Of a DNA stretch of 64,000 nt, positions 53,961-64,000 are shown piece by piece. The notes below the pieces were generated by a model. That model was not told where the DNA came from, searched no databases, and saw only the letters and a list, made by a program, of their open reading frames with translations. The translations under genes and the position numbers were made by a program. The stretch is from contig OX465282.1 of the NCBI GenBank assembly GCA_949987705.1, positions 78,852,070 through 78,916,069 on the forward strand, read 5' to 3'. This DNA is from Thereva unica (Eukaryota; Arthropoda; Insecta; Diptera; Therevidae). Positions within the stretch are counted from its first letter, which is position 1. The number at the start of each line of letters is the position of its first letter.

Positions 53961-54891
53961 CGTCTTCTTGGTGTCTTCCTTCTTGCAGTTCTCTGCTCGA
54001 TGTCCCGGCTGACCACATTTAAAACAAGTCCCCCACTGACTCTTGGGTTTCTTGCATTCACTCTCACTGGTGGTGTCCTCCTACGGTCATCTTTTGCTCC
54101 AATTGTGATATAACTCATGACCTCAAGTAGGTCTCTCAAACTTTTAAACTGCTTCATCCTAGCCTGATTCCTAATATTCATCATCTCCAATCCCGTCAAC
54201 AACATACTCAATCATCTCGTCCTCAGTTATCGAAATATGGTTCCCTAATTGCGTTTTCGCGTGAAAATAATCTATGAAATTTTCTGGCGCTCTCCATTTT
54301 CTGGCCTCAAATTCGCGCCGTGCCTCTAGTCGGTTTGCGGCTCTTCCGAAAATTCGTTTTAACTCACTTAATAGGTCATCGTAAGCCAACTTGATGTGGT
54401 CTGGTTTGGAACGTAACCACGTGAGTGCTCGTCCTTTAAAACTTCCAATCACTGTTATTTTCATAACTTCGTGCCTCCTTGACCGCCTCGACCTGTGAAC
54501 TCCAGTTTTCGTAATCACAAATCCCATAAAAATCAGGGATCAAATCTTTCAGAAAGTTGCTGTTTGTAGCCGGTCTTTCAACTGCTTGGCTCCTCTGTTG
54601 TCTCTCCAATTCTAACTCCCTTTATAGCAGCTCTCTCTCCCTCAATAATAGGTCTCTTTCCCGTTTAATTAACTCGAGCTCGTCCAATACTCGTCCACCT
54701 CGTGCACCGTCTTCGCCTTCGTCCACAATAATATGCTCCTCATTGGAATGCAGCTCCTGTTGCGTCTGATGATGTTCCAATCGTCTTAGCAGCGTATCCC
54801 GTCTACCAGTCACCGGTAATCCTAGCTTCCTCAATTTCTGCCTTAGCTGCTTCACTGTAGAATCCTCATCAATATTTATGGGACTCTCCAT
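53940..54891 (-). pseudogene. Gypsy-2 gag with N-terminal SAP motif and CCHC zinc knuckle
   Basis: The first 45 residues (from ATG at 54891) read TVKQLRQKLRKLGLPVTGRR then DTLLRRLEHHQ, a SAP helix-extension-helix DNA-binding motif, unusual on a Gag. An acidic linker and a coiled LELIKRERDLLLRERELL follow, then a stop. The capsid part continues in other frames (GSFKGRALTWLRSKP, about 54400; LEARREFEARKW). A CFKCGQPGHRAENC knuckle is read at about 53995-54035. At least two frameshifts break the gene. Confidence 0.8.
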
Positions 54892-54918
54892 TGCAATAGC
54901 CGTAATTATTCAAACAAA

Positions 54919-55150
54919 ACGCAACAATATTCGCAATGATAAACAAAGTTCAACAATATCCGCAATAATAAACAAAATTCAACCGTATCCGCAATGATAA
55001 ACAAAACTCAACAATATCCGCAATTATAAAGAAAATTCAACAGTATCCGCAATTATAAACAAAACTCAACAATATCCGCAATTATAAAGAAAATTCAACA
55101 GTATCCGCAATTATAAACAAAACTCAACAATATCCGCAATGATAAACAAA
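54919..55150. repeat. 29-bp tandem repeat in the Gypsy-2 leader, about eight copies
   Basis: Unit TCAACAATATCCGCAATTATAAACAAAAC-like (core AACAATATCCGCAAT), alternating GATAAAC/TATAAAG variants, between the primer-binding site and gag. Contiguous without spacers. Confidence 0.9.
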
Positions 55151-55275
55151 AAATCTTCGCGCACTTTTCGTTCAATAATTTCATTCAAGATATCGCAGAC
55201 TCGTAAGGCTTAAGGATGCAATATTCCGGGCTTTTCTTCGTCACTTGGATTTACCAATCCCACTTCTGATAAGAT

Positions 55276-56045
55276 TGTAGCCGTTTGGCTGGTTGTGTCA
55301 GGATAAAATGTTCAGTCTGCTAACTCAACACGTCTTTAATATCCACAATTATAAAGAAAATAATATTTATTAAAAAACACCAATAGTAACAATAATACTT
55401 TATTTTTTGTTAGCTCAATACTAATGTGACAACACAATTCTCAAAATACTAAAAAGTCCACAATAATTCACGATCTGAACCACGTCCGTTCAATGCTAAA
55501 ATCACGACAGAACTAACTCTCATCCTCACAATTTTTAAAACCAAACCGAAAACTATTTCGTCATCTTTTACCAAATTCTAGAAACTATTTCATCATCCCA
55601 TTTACTTTACATAACAACCGAAAACTCTATATACCTCAAATTCTTTTCATTTTCCCAGAACCTTAATATTTCAAAAACATGTGACCTTAAAACTAACTCT
55701 CCTATTGGTCATTTAAAAACATTCGATTTTGAGAACATTGCTACGTCGTTGCCGATTTTCCCTTTTTCTATTGTTCTTTGCTCGCGGGTCGCGCCTCAAT
55801 TTTTACGACCCGAAGGCAACAACAACATAGCACTGCTCTTTACATAATATTCATTTTTATGGCCTTGAAGGGCTCTATACAATTATGGGATATATCTGTA
55901 CATGTTACATTTTAAATATTTGAGAGTTCTTTTAATTTTATGGCCTTGGAAGTTTTGTTTGTTTGGAACATAATTTTAAGGCATTGTTGCCATTTCTTTA
56001 AATTCTTTTAGAGTTTTTAACAAAATCTTAAATTTATCTACTACA
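55276..56045 (-). repeat. Gypsy-2 5' LTR
   Basis: 770 bp direct copy of 41333-42102. Just downstream in element orientation (55275 going left) is ATCTTATCAGAAGTGGGATT; the CAGAAGTGGGATT part resembles tRNA-Leu primer-binding sites of Gypsy elements (tentative). Confidence 0.93.
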
Positions 56046-56634
56046 ATAAATGTGTTGAAAATGGGGGGCAAGAGGGTTCTTTATTAAGAAGGTGTTAGCA
56101 TCTTCAGGATTATTGAAGATTACTTTTAACTTGTTTGGACTCAATTTAATTAATTTAACCACTCCTGAAATAGGTTCTAGGAGTTTGCCAACTTTGAGAG
56201 GATTAATGTTCTTTTTTAAGTTTTCCCCCGTCTGAGTAGCCTGAATACGAACTTCAAAGGGACCAGAATCTTTTTCATCATACAGGTTATAGTAGATGCC
56301 TCTGAAAGGGGTGGATGGTATAGTGTTCTGAGAGCCAGGGGGTGATAAAATGAGTTTGACGTTAGTAGGGAGCTCAGATAAAGGGGATTTAGACAATACT
56401 GGATGTAGAGTAGTAACGGAAGTCAAGGATTCCGCAATTGGAGCAAGGGTGCTGTTATCTAACAAGTTTCAATTAGTTGTCTCTGCAATCATGGAAGTGT
56501 TTTTCTTCCGCGTCGAATCTTTAGACTGAGGGTTTTTCGTGTTGCCCTCAGCTGACTTGGCAAGATCTAGTTATTGAGGAGGTGTTAAGCTTTTTTTTGA
56601 ATCATTAGAGCTGGTGGATTTATTTTTATCCATC
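56046..56634 (-). pseudogene. LINE-A ORF1, N-terminal part
   Basis: Starts at ATG 56634 (MDKNKSTSSNDSKK). Two in-phase stops follow (TAA near 56575, TGA near 56470), then VKLILSPPGSQNTIPSTPF, YYNLYDEKDSGPFEVRI and LEPISGVVKLIKLSPNKLKV, matching LINE-B ORF1 (LYDENDNGPFAISI, LTSISGVDQIIKV). The frame is cut at 56045 by Gypsy-2 and continues at 41332. ORF1 is an RNA-binding chaperone in this LINE group. Confidence 0.85.
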
Positions 56635-57127
56635 GCACAAGGGCAAGAAGAGCCCAGGAGGCACCTGTTACTACAATCGGTAATATTCGGGGGTACAAGG
56701 TTTGAAGGATTAAGGCTGAATAGTAGAGTACCTACTAAACGAGATGTGACAGTGAAGGTCGAGATGAAAAGAGGAAAACCGCGTATAAGGTTGCTCCCGT
56801 CAGAAGCAGGTATTTCTAGACTTTGTCGTTGAGTGAGTGGAGATCGCGAGCAGGTGTGAGACTTGTCTTCAAGGGCGTTTCCAGCCAACTAGCTTAGGGC
56901 GGTAATTAAAAAAAAAGAAAAAACTGAAATATTTTTTTTATTCCATAAAGACAAAACAATCGAGATCAAAAAATATAATTTGTATAAAAAGGAATTTATA
57001 TAATAATAAAATAAAAAATAGGGGTTTTTATTTTGTTTAGAAAATCGCTTTCTACCCCCTACTTTTTTGTGGGAGGAAGGATGCAGAATTAAAAAAAAAA
57101 GTACAAAACCCCTATTTTTTTTGCAGA
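56635..57127. other. LINE-A upstream and unassigned DNA
   Basis: Probably LINE-A 5' untranslated region up to about 56880, then AT-rich DNA with A/T runs. No gene seen. Confidence 0.45.
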
Positions 57128-57325
57128 TTTAGATTCTTCTTGAAAAAATATGAAGATTTTATTCTTATCATTTTTTGTGACTCGCCTTAGATGGCGCTGT
57201 AATCGGCGGAAATTAATAAATCATAAAAAACTTTTTCCTCCGATTACAGCGCCATCTATGGCGAATCGCAAAAAATGTTTGGGACAAAATCTTCATATTT
57301 TTTTATGAAGATTCTGAATCTGAGG
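57128..57325. repeat. Foldback element, arms about 80 bp
   Basis: Left arm with AATATGAAGATTTT...AGATGGCGCTGTAATCGG and right arm the complement, centred near 57215. A sequence ending CAGACCACCCGT/ACACCCTGTA (about 57480-57505), reminiscent of common insect transposon termini, lies to the right; no matching left end was found. Confidence 0.75.
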
Positions 57326-57678
57326 GTTTCCATTTAAGTTTTTGAAGTTGCACCCCCTAGCCCTAACAGGGGGTAGGGTGCGTTTTTGGTATGGCTGGAT
57401 AGAGTTTGAAAAAATATTTGATACGTGTTTTTTTAGTTTTAATTTTTTTTTTTCAAAACTCTTCGAAATAATGGGGTGGTACGGGTGGTCTGAGACACCC
57501 TGTATATTGAACTAAGAAGTGCGATTCGCGCTCTCTTAATGTAACACGATGTAACGATTAACAATTGCTGCGTTTTTGAATCTGTTCTGTTCTTTCCTGG
57601 TACAGCTTCCACACAAATTCTTGTCCCCGACAATTACTGAGAACCGTATCCAGGCCAAAGAGAAATTAAATTTAAATT

Positions 57679-58033
57679 AAAGGACCCCGCACGTTTCTTA
57701 TGGAAAATGACTTTCGGTCAAATTGAACGAGTCTATGTTCTTTGGATAGAGGAAGTCTCCCTGAACAAAAGTCTCAATGGGCACGAAACCCAAAACTTAA
57801 GATTTTTGGTACTTTTAGACATCTGAAGTTTTTCATTTTTCGGTCTGTTGATGTTTTTTGCGGTATAGCAAAGAAATAACGTCGCATTATTTAAGTAATG
57901 CTAGTGTTCATTTAATTATTTTTAATTTTTTTTTTTTAGACTTTTGTTCAGGGAGACTTCCTCTATCCAAAAAGCATAGACTCGTTCAATTTGACCGAAA
58001 GTCATTTTCCATAAGAAACGTGCGGGGTCCTTT
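57679..58033. mobile_element. 355-bp foldback MITE
   Basis: Inverted arms of about 95 bp begin AAAGGACCCCGCACGTTTC at 57679 and end with the complement at 58033, almost identical. The unpaired centre is about 165 bp and non-coding. No clear target duplication. Confidence 0.8.
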
Positions 58034-59838
58034 CCCTTTTCCCTTATACGTTTTTTAAATTGGCAGTTGACAAATAAAATAAATTCTTTGTTTACTGAAT
58101 AAAAAACGCGAAAAATTGATAGAGATTTTTATAAAATAGTAAAAGAATTAAAAAGTCCACAGCCGTAATTTATGCAAATGAAAATTAAAATGTTCCTTGC
58201 GTTTTTTGTAATGTTCCAGGACAGAACAGGTTTAAAAACCGCACCTAATATTAAAGAGACCAATAGTATCAACGTATGTCGCGTATATTTAGAAAAGGGA
58301 ACCCGTGCAAAGGAAGAAGTTCATCACTTCTCTTTCGGCGCTTGAGCAGTTAACTTCGGTTTGTTTACATAGCGTGCCATATTAGCTTAAGTCACGGGTA
58401 TCGGTCCCTTCCACGACTCTCCAGGAGAAAAAATTCACAGTCATAGATCGCCGACAAGATTCACCATACACTTAACTTTTTTGTTTGTAATATTAGTAAT
58501 TTTTAAGAATAAAAATAAATAAGGGAACGCAAATCTTGGGGGGGGGGGGGGTAATTACCCAATTACCCCCCTCTGAAACCGCCACTGCTTGTCTTACAAT
58601 CATTCATACATGTAACATTATAGCAATTCTTAGTAGCAAGATTTGAGGGTAAAAATTATCGCAAGGAGAAGAAAAAATTAGGGCTTGACAAACGGAATTA
58701 CAAAAATGTTAAAAAAAAAAAATTTACAATTATTATCACAGTTTAAGACTGTGAAAACGAAAATTTTATATGGAAACAGTAACACTAAAGGAAATTTTAT
58801 TTAACACTCTAAAAATGTGGACGTTTAAAGTTAAAAGAATTGAATATGACAAATAATATTAAGTCCAAGAAAAGGTTAAGTTGATCAAAAAGCATGTGGG
58901 ACAAATAACAAAAAATAAACAACAAAAGCAAGATGAAAATACAAAGAGATAAAATTAAAAAAATTTTAATGCTGAAATTTAATATTATTGAGATTTGCAT
59001 AAGTAGCATAAAAAACAAACTTAAAAAATTGAAATCAAAGTTTAAAATTAATGTTTTTAAATTATAATATATGCGGAAAAGGAGTAACACTTGGAAATAT
59101 TTACTCTACTGCGCTATAAATGGGAAATTTAGAGTTAAAAGCACTTTATGGAGCGATTAATATTTGATCAATGAGAAAAATTATATGAAACACATGTAAA
59201 ATAAGAAACGAAAAAAACATAAAAGGAAATGTACAGAGATAAAATAAGTAATGAACAATTTTATATCTTTGAAAAATGTGTAGAGAAGAAAGGATTTTAA
59301 ACTGTCACAAGCATGATATATTTTAGGGATTTTAAGTTAATTTGCAGAAGGAAAAATAGCTAAGATTTTGGTGATTCCCGAAATATTTCTTGATATAGGT
59401 TTGGCACGGAATTCTAGAAAAAAAAAAAACATGTAGAATTGATTGCGAATGGCGCTAAGGAAGCGTCAAAATGGCCGCCCGAAAATGCTATCTTTTCTAC
59501 ACATGGGCACAAAAATTATTTATAAATTCTCAATAAATTTAATAAATTTTCAATAAATTCTTAATAAAAAATTAATATGTTTTAATAAAATTTTAATAAA
59601 TTTTTAATAAATTTGTAATAATTTCTTAATGAATTTTGAATAAATTTTAATAAATACTTGAACCATGAGAAAGCCGAAAATGGCGTCTAAAATTTTTAGT
59701 TTGGTTTAATTGAAAATAGAATTATTTACGGCACCCACAAATTTGCACATTTCACTGAAACTTTATGACCAAATTAAACTTAGGAGATACAATTTACTGT
59801 AATACTGACCACTCATGATAAAATTAAAAAATTCTAAA
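58034..59838. other. AT-rich DNA without genes; G14 run
   Basis: Mostly low-complexity A/T-rich sequence. 58538-58551 is 14 G followed by TAATTACCCAATTACCCCCC, able to pair back. 59515-59660 is a degenerate TTAATAAATTTT repeat. The part next to 59839 is presumably LINE-B 3' untranslated DNA. A hydrophobic minus-strand frame at 58809-59090 is low-complexity and unsupported. Confidence 0.5.
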
Positions 59839-61279
59839 TTAACTAGTTAGCACCAACATGGAAGTAAAAGCTGCTGAATAGGTCTGCTTCCTATCGAGGT
59901 CAGAGAGAGAGTGGATCAATTTTTTGATTCTAGCTGTGTCTTTTGAAGTGATTAATTCAGCTCTCAGTGAAGGAGGTAATTCAATGGCTAAAGCATATAT
60001 TATATGGTTAGGAGTTGATGGAGTTAAACCAAGGCACTTCCTTAAGAATCTGTTAGAGATTGTGTTGATTTTTTTTTCTCAAGTGTTTTAGATTCATTAA
60101 AGGATAATGATCTTGAGTACTCGATTTTTGATCTGATTAGTGATCTATACATCAATAGGCAGCTGGAGGGGTTAGCCCCAAATTTCTTCTTACTTAGAAT
60201 GTCAATTACTCTTTGATTTTTTTGAAGTGAGTCTACCGCTTCTTTATATTGTAATCTGCTGTTTAAGTTGCTAGTGAAAGTCCATCCAATAAATTTTATT
60301 TTATTGGGATTTGGAACTAAGGATTCATCCAAAAAGATGGATAAAGGTTTCCTTTTTTTAAAAGCATAACATTAGATTTATTAATATTAATATTTAGATT
60401 ACTGTCTGAAGCTATTTTATGGAATTGATTTAAGGCAAGTTGAAGAGAAGATTCTACCTCCAGTTTATCACAGCCCTCTGCTAAAAAACAGAAATCATCT
60501 GCAAATTGAAACACTTCAACATTATTCATATTGACATCATGAAGGTTTCTGGTGTATAGATTAAAGAGAATTGGGCTTAAAGAACTACCCTGAGGAATTC
60601 CTCCATTTACTTTTACCGACGTATTTTCCAAAATGAGACTCCTCTCACTGAAGAACTTCATAATCCAGTTGATATAGATTAAAGGTATCCCAACCTCCAA
60701 GAGCGTCATATATAATTTTCTTAGATCGACTCTGTCATAAGCATTATCTAAGTCAAGGATAAGCATTCCAACAATTCTGCCATTCCTAATTTTGTTCTTT
60801 ATATTTTGAGAGATGATTGCTAGACAAGTTGGCGAAGATCTACCCTTCCTGTAAGCAAAGGAGTTTATCGGAAGGATATTTTGTCTCTCAATTTTGGAAT
60901 TAATGAAATCTTTGATGAACATGTTGATGATTTTCATAGGGGTACAAATTAATGAAATAGGTCTGTAGCTATTTAGTCTGGTGGGGTCTTTACCTGGTTT
61001 TGGTATCGGAACAATTTTGATCTCAAGCCATTTTGATGGAATATCACTCGTGGCGAAGATCTCTTTAAGTTTCGAAATGAAAGCTTTTTTTGCACATGTA
61101 TTGAGATTTTTAATCATTTCAAAATTTAAGAGATCAATGCCAGGGGTCGATTTACCGTTTTTGGAACTGAGTACAGTGTCCAGGTTGTCAACTGTCCAGG
61201 AGATAGAGTCAATAGGTGAGATCGGATTTAAGCAAGGGATTTGGTTGTGGGATGTAGATTTATTAGTTATGAGGTTCAA
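59839..61279 (-). pseudogene. LINE-B ORF2, reverse transcriptase
   Basis: WLEIKIVPIPKPGKDPTRLNSYRPISLI, NSFAYRKGRSSPTCLA, GMLILDLDNAYDRVD (catalytic Asp), GGIPQGSSLSPILFNLY and the active site FQFADDFCFL (about 60480-60510), typical of the I/Jockey group. Frameshifts occur at A-runs near 60350 and 60070. The last segment, KCLGLTPSTPNHIIYALAIE (start), runs to a stop at 59839. Confidence 0.88.
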
Positions 61280-62316
61280 ATATTCCGTGGAGGAAAGTTG
61301 ATGAGCTGAGAATTTACTAATGTTTTATTGACTTTGAATTTATTTAAAATGTTCAAGAAATTAATGATAGAATTTTTGTGACATACCTCCTGAATGAGTT
61401 GATTCCATGAGTTGCTCTTACTCTTTTTCTTTTCCTTTTTGAATAAGGCATTTATTTTATTGTGAAGAATGAGATCAGAGATTTTCCTATAGTTATTAAA
61501 GTTTTTAAGGGCCGCCGCTTTGAGTCTATAAAGTTTGTTCAAGGTTGAGTTCCACCAGGGTTTTGGTTTGAAATTATATTTGGAGGCAGGTGTGATATAT
61601 GAGGCGTGTGATATATGAGGCGTGTGATATATATGCCTAATCTTAGAATCCATAAGGCAACCCATAAAGTTAACGAAGCATAGATCAATGATAGAGCCAG
61701 TAGGATTGGCCGTTCTAGTAATGCAGGTTGGATTATTGTTGTTTAAGTTGACAAAACCACCGCTCGACAAGACCCCCTCAAGAATCACCCCCCTTCTATT
61801 AGTAATGGTGTCTCCCCACGCCATATTTCTGGAATTGAAGTTCCCAAGAATGAGTGTTTTCTGAGATGGATTAACTAACTTTAGAATGTTATTTAGTTCT
61901 TTTTTGAATTCAATGTTACTGCAGTTTTGACTAGAGTAGATTGAAAAAATGCTGATATTAAGCTTGAGATTGGTAGTGGTAATTGAACACGAGTTTAATT
62001 TATTAGGAAAGTGAAGTACCTTAAAGTGAATGCTTTTGTGTATTGCAATGGCGGTACCACCGTAACCGTCAGCTCTGTCTTTTCTGACAATATTATAGTT
62101 CTGCAGTTTAACATGGTCAGATGGCTTGAGCCATGTCTCCGCAATTACTATAATGTCAGGATTGGACAATGTTATAAATTGCTCCAATTCATCTAGATTC
62201 TTTAACAGACTTTGTATATTTAACTGTAAGATCTGGATTATCTTGATTGAAATGTTACTCCAGCTGAGTCTATAATTTTGGTGCCATCTATCTTTGGGAG
62301 CAATCGTCGGTTTCAT
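61276..62316 (-). pseudogene. LINE-B ORF2, endonuclease
   Basis: Starts at ATG 62316. ILQLNIQSLLKNLDELEQFI, DIIVIAETWLKPSD (catalytic Glu region), GYGGTAIAIHKS, TLILGNFNSRNMAWGD and GSIIDLCF, followed by the pre-RT linker (KPWWNSTLNKLYRLKAAALKN). This is the intact counterpart of the LINE-A endonuclease split by the Academ-like element, and shows where that insertion fell (after FKV). Ends in a frameshift near 61276. Confidence 0.88.
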
Positions 62317-63811
62317 CGGTTATTTCAGAAGCTATTTTTTTATCAGTCTCATTATTACAAACATTGTTTAGAAATTTAATTGATTCTAATTTAAGAGTTT
62401 TGACAAACTTGCTTATTTCAATTCCATGATGGGGTGGTGACTTAGGGGTTGGGGAGGGGGTTCTTCTTTGCGGGGACTTAAAGGGATTTTTCTTTTTTCT
62501 TGTTGGTGAGGACAGTTTTATGCCCTGCGAGATCGGACTAGCCCTCAATCGGACTAAACCTCATCTGGTGTTTTTTTGGTTTTTATTGTTTAAGTTATGG
62601 ATATCACCATGGTTTGACTGGATTGTAGATCTAGATCTAGATTTTATGATTCTCCATGCATCTCCTCTGGAAAAGTTGCCTTGACGCATTATTTTGACAA
62701 TTTCTTTTTCCTTTATCCATGACGGACATGCTACATCATATGACCCATGGTTACCCGTGCAGTTTGTGCAACTCTCTTTTTTGTTGCATGATTTGCCTTC
62801 TTTGCAGTCTTTTCCCGCGCATCTTCCACAGATAGATTACTTTACTTTACAGCATCTTGCTATATGGCCATATCTCTGGCAGTTAAAACATAGTAAAGGG
62901 GAATTGATAAATTTATGAGTTTTGAATGAAAGATATAAAATTTTAAGAGAGGAAGGAATTATTGAGCCTTTTATGAAAACTTTTATTTTTTTTGTGGGGA
63001 ATGAGGTTCTTTTGCCATCTATATATTTGTGCCATTTAATCCTGAAGATTTTGATTATTTTGAATTCCGGGTTGGAATTATTAATTGATTCTAAGATTTG
63101 ATCCTCCGTTATTTCCTCATCCACACCATGTAGGAAGATCGGAGATGCAATCGAATTTAAGGGAATGAAGACTTTATATTCTTCTGAAAGGGACGAGTTA
63201 AGAATAAAGTTATTTGCATGGGATGCTGTATCGAAGGTGATTTTACAGGTATCATTGGCAACTTTGATAATTTGATCTACTCCGCTTATTGAAGTTAATT
63301 TCATGCCAAGTTTCATGGGATTTAATGGAAGCCATTCATTGGAATCCATCCTGATTTTTTTTATGGAGATTGCAAAGGGACCATTGTCATTTTCGTCGTA
63401 AAGGATTTGATTTGAATTATGACTGTTCAAGTTATTGCTATGGAAGGGTGTGAGTTTCTGCACTTCAGGAATTGGTGCAGGTATAGCTATCGGTTGATTA
63501 TTTATGATATTGTTGTCTTCTTTAATAGAAGAGTTTGATTCTTCTTCTCTGATCGAGTTTGTAATCTGTGGTGATTTTAAAGTGGATTTTTTAGTGAGAT
63601 CTTTATGTTTAGAGTTACTTCTGACTTTTTTGCCTATTTGGTCTTTATTGGATGGAGTGATGATCTCTTTGTCCGAAGATTTGCTGCGAAGACGTAAAGA
63701 AGTTCTGTTAGATTGTATGGAGTTTTGGGATGAAATTTTACCCTTGGAGTCAGCCATGATGGTAGATGCAGTCGAACGTTTTTTAAAATGAGGAGAGAAG
63801 GCGATGACCAA
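62288..63811 (-). pseudogene. LINE-B ORF1 (gag-like, three zinc knuckles)
   Basis: The start is either 63811 or the internal ATG at 63757 (MADSKG). A Ser/Lys-rich N-terminus is followed by an RRM-like region (LYDENDNGPFAISI, LPLNPMKLGMKLTSISGVDQI, KVFIKGSIIPSSLKI) and zinc knuckles CFNCQRYGHIARCC, CGRCAGKDC and CTNCTGNHGSYDVAC. An in-phase TAA near 62837 falls between knuckles and a TGA near 62560 follows; the same phase then runs to 62288. It overlaps the ORF2 start by about 29 nt. Confidence 0.82.
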
Positions 63812-64000
63812 TCCGATCCCGCCAGACCCGTTGACATAAAAGTTTGAGTGCCAAGCAAGAAGTATGACAAGTATGACACCCTCGCCGGCAAGCCCAGCTG
63901 CTCAAGCACGCAGATCGCAAGCAGATAGATTCTTAATTATATCAGATGAAAGGATTTATAGACCGTTAATAGTATTTGAGAGTTTAAGTGACAGAGATGA
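63812..64000. other. Possible LINE-B 5' untranslated region
   Basis: Directly upstream of LINE-B ORF1; no frame or signal recognised before the window ends. Confidence 0.4.

Larger units (their letters stand above)
41333..56045 (-). mobile_element. Gypsy-2: LTR retrotransposon inserted in LINE-A ORF1, split by BEL-B
   Basis: LTRs at 41333-42102 and 55276-56045 (770 bp each, TGTAG...CTACA ends, about 11 differences by eye, near 1.4%). Target duplication ATAA (41329-41332 and 56046-56049). Removing it rejoins LINE-A ORF1 in phase. It carries a SAP-domain gag, protease, RT, RNase H and integrase on the minus strand. BEL-B interrupts the RT just before its active site. Confidence 0.95.
59839..63811 (-). 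mobile_element. LINE-B: second copy of the LINE-A family
   Basis: ORF1 and ORF2 (endonuclease plus reverse transcriptase) in order on the minus strand, colinear with the three pieces of LINE-A. Its 5' end may continue to 64000. Several stops and frameshifts show that it is inactive. The 3' terminus is not defined. Confidence 0.88.

Noticed and set aside
54919..55150. CRISPR-like short regular repeats
   Set aside because: The 29-bp units are contiguous with no spacers and lie in a retrotransposon leader.
58538..58570. Regulatory G-quadruplex
   Set aside because: A single 14-G run followed by C-rich sequence; more likely a slippage product or simple hairpin, with no gene nearby.
58809..59090. 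Small membrane protein
   Set aside because: A Leu/Phe/Ile-rich frame from AT-rich low-complexity DNA; no further evidence.

Overview
This window is insect-like repetitive DNA. Its families are Jockey/I-group and RTE-like LINEs, BEL/Pao and Gypsy LTR elements, PIF/Harbinger, mariner-type MITEs and an Academ-like transposon. The transposon genes have short introns, and AT-rich spacers separate the elements. I see no host protein-coding gene, no rRNA and no intact tRNA. I cannot name the species.

Left third (1-20.7 kb): two related LINE fragments lie tail to tail (1-3.9 kb). A 3.07-kb PIF/Harbinger transposon (6201-9271, TTA target duplication) has a broken transposase, a MADF-like second gene and a hairpin between them. 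A fragment of a second Harbinger follows, then a dimeric satellite (10.4-11.9 kb) cut by a 250-bp MITE, a 5'-truncated RTE-like LINE with a 13-bp target duplication (12.1-13.4 kb), a tRNA-Lys-derived pseudogene, and a Gypsy element on the minus strand (Gypsy-1, 15.9-20.3 kb) without recognisable LTRs.

Middle (20.7-56.9 kb): a nest up to four levels deep inside one decayed minus-strand LINE (LINE-A). An 18.4-kb TIR transposon (21883-40265) sits in its endonuclease. This transposon carries a seven-exon gene that I can join by consensus splice sites into an uninterrupted 1568-codon frame. The predicted protein has two N-terminal Cys/His modules, a transposase-like middle and a C-terminal XPG/FEN-like nuclease, and it resembles the XPG-bearing (AcademX-type) branch of Academ. 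A nearly pristine 10.4-kb BEL element (BEL-A) sits in its first intron. A 14.7-kb Gypsy (Gypsy-2, 41333-56045) interrupts LINE-A ORF1. Gypsy-2 is itself split inside its reverse transcriptase by another BEL (BEL-B, 44407-52970). BEL-B is split by a 1.4-kb non-coding insert ending in the same 3' tail as the LINE at the left edge of the window.

Both BEL elements carry a small non-env ORF between pol and the 3' LTR. In each, a good 3' splice acceptor lies just before its ATG, which suggests a spliced subgenomic mRNA.

Right end (56.9-64 kb): two foldback elements, AT-rich low-complexity DNA, and a second copy of the LINE-A family (LINE-B, minus strand, 59.8-63.8 kb) with ORF1 and ORF2 present but broken by stops and frameshifts.
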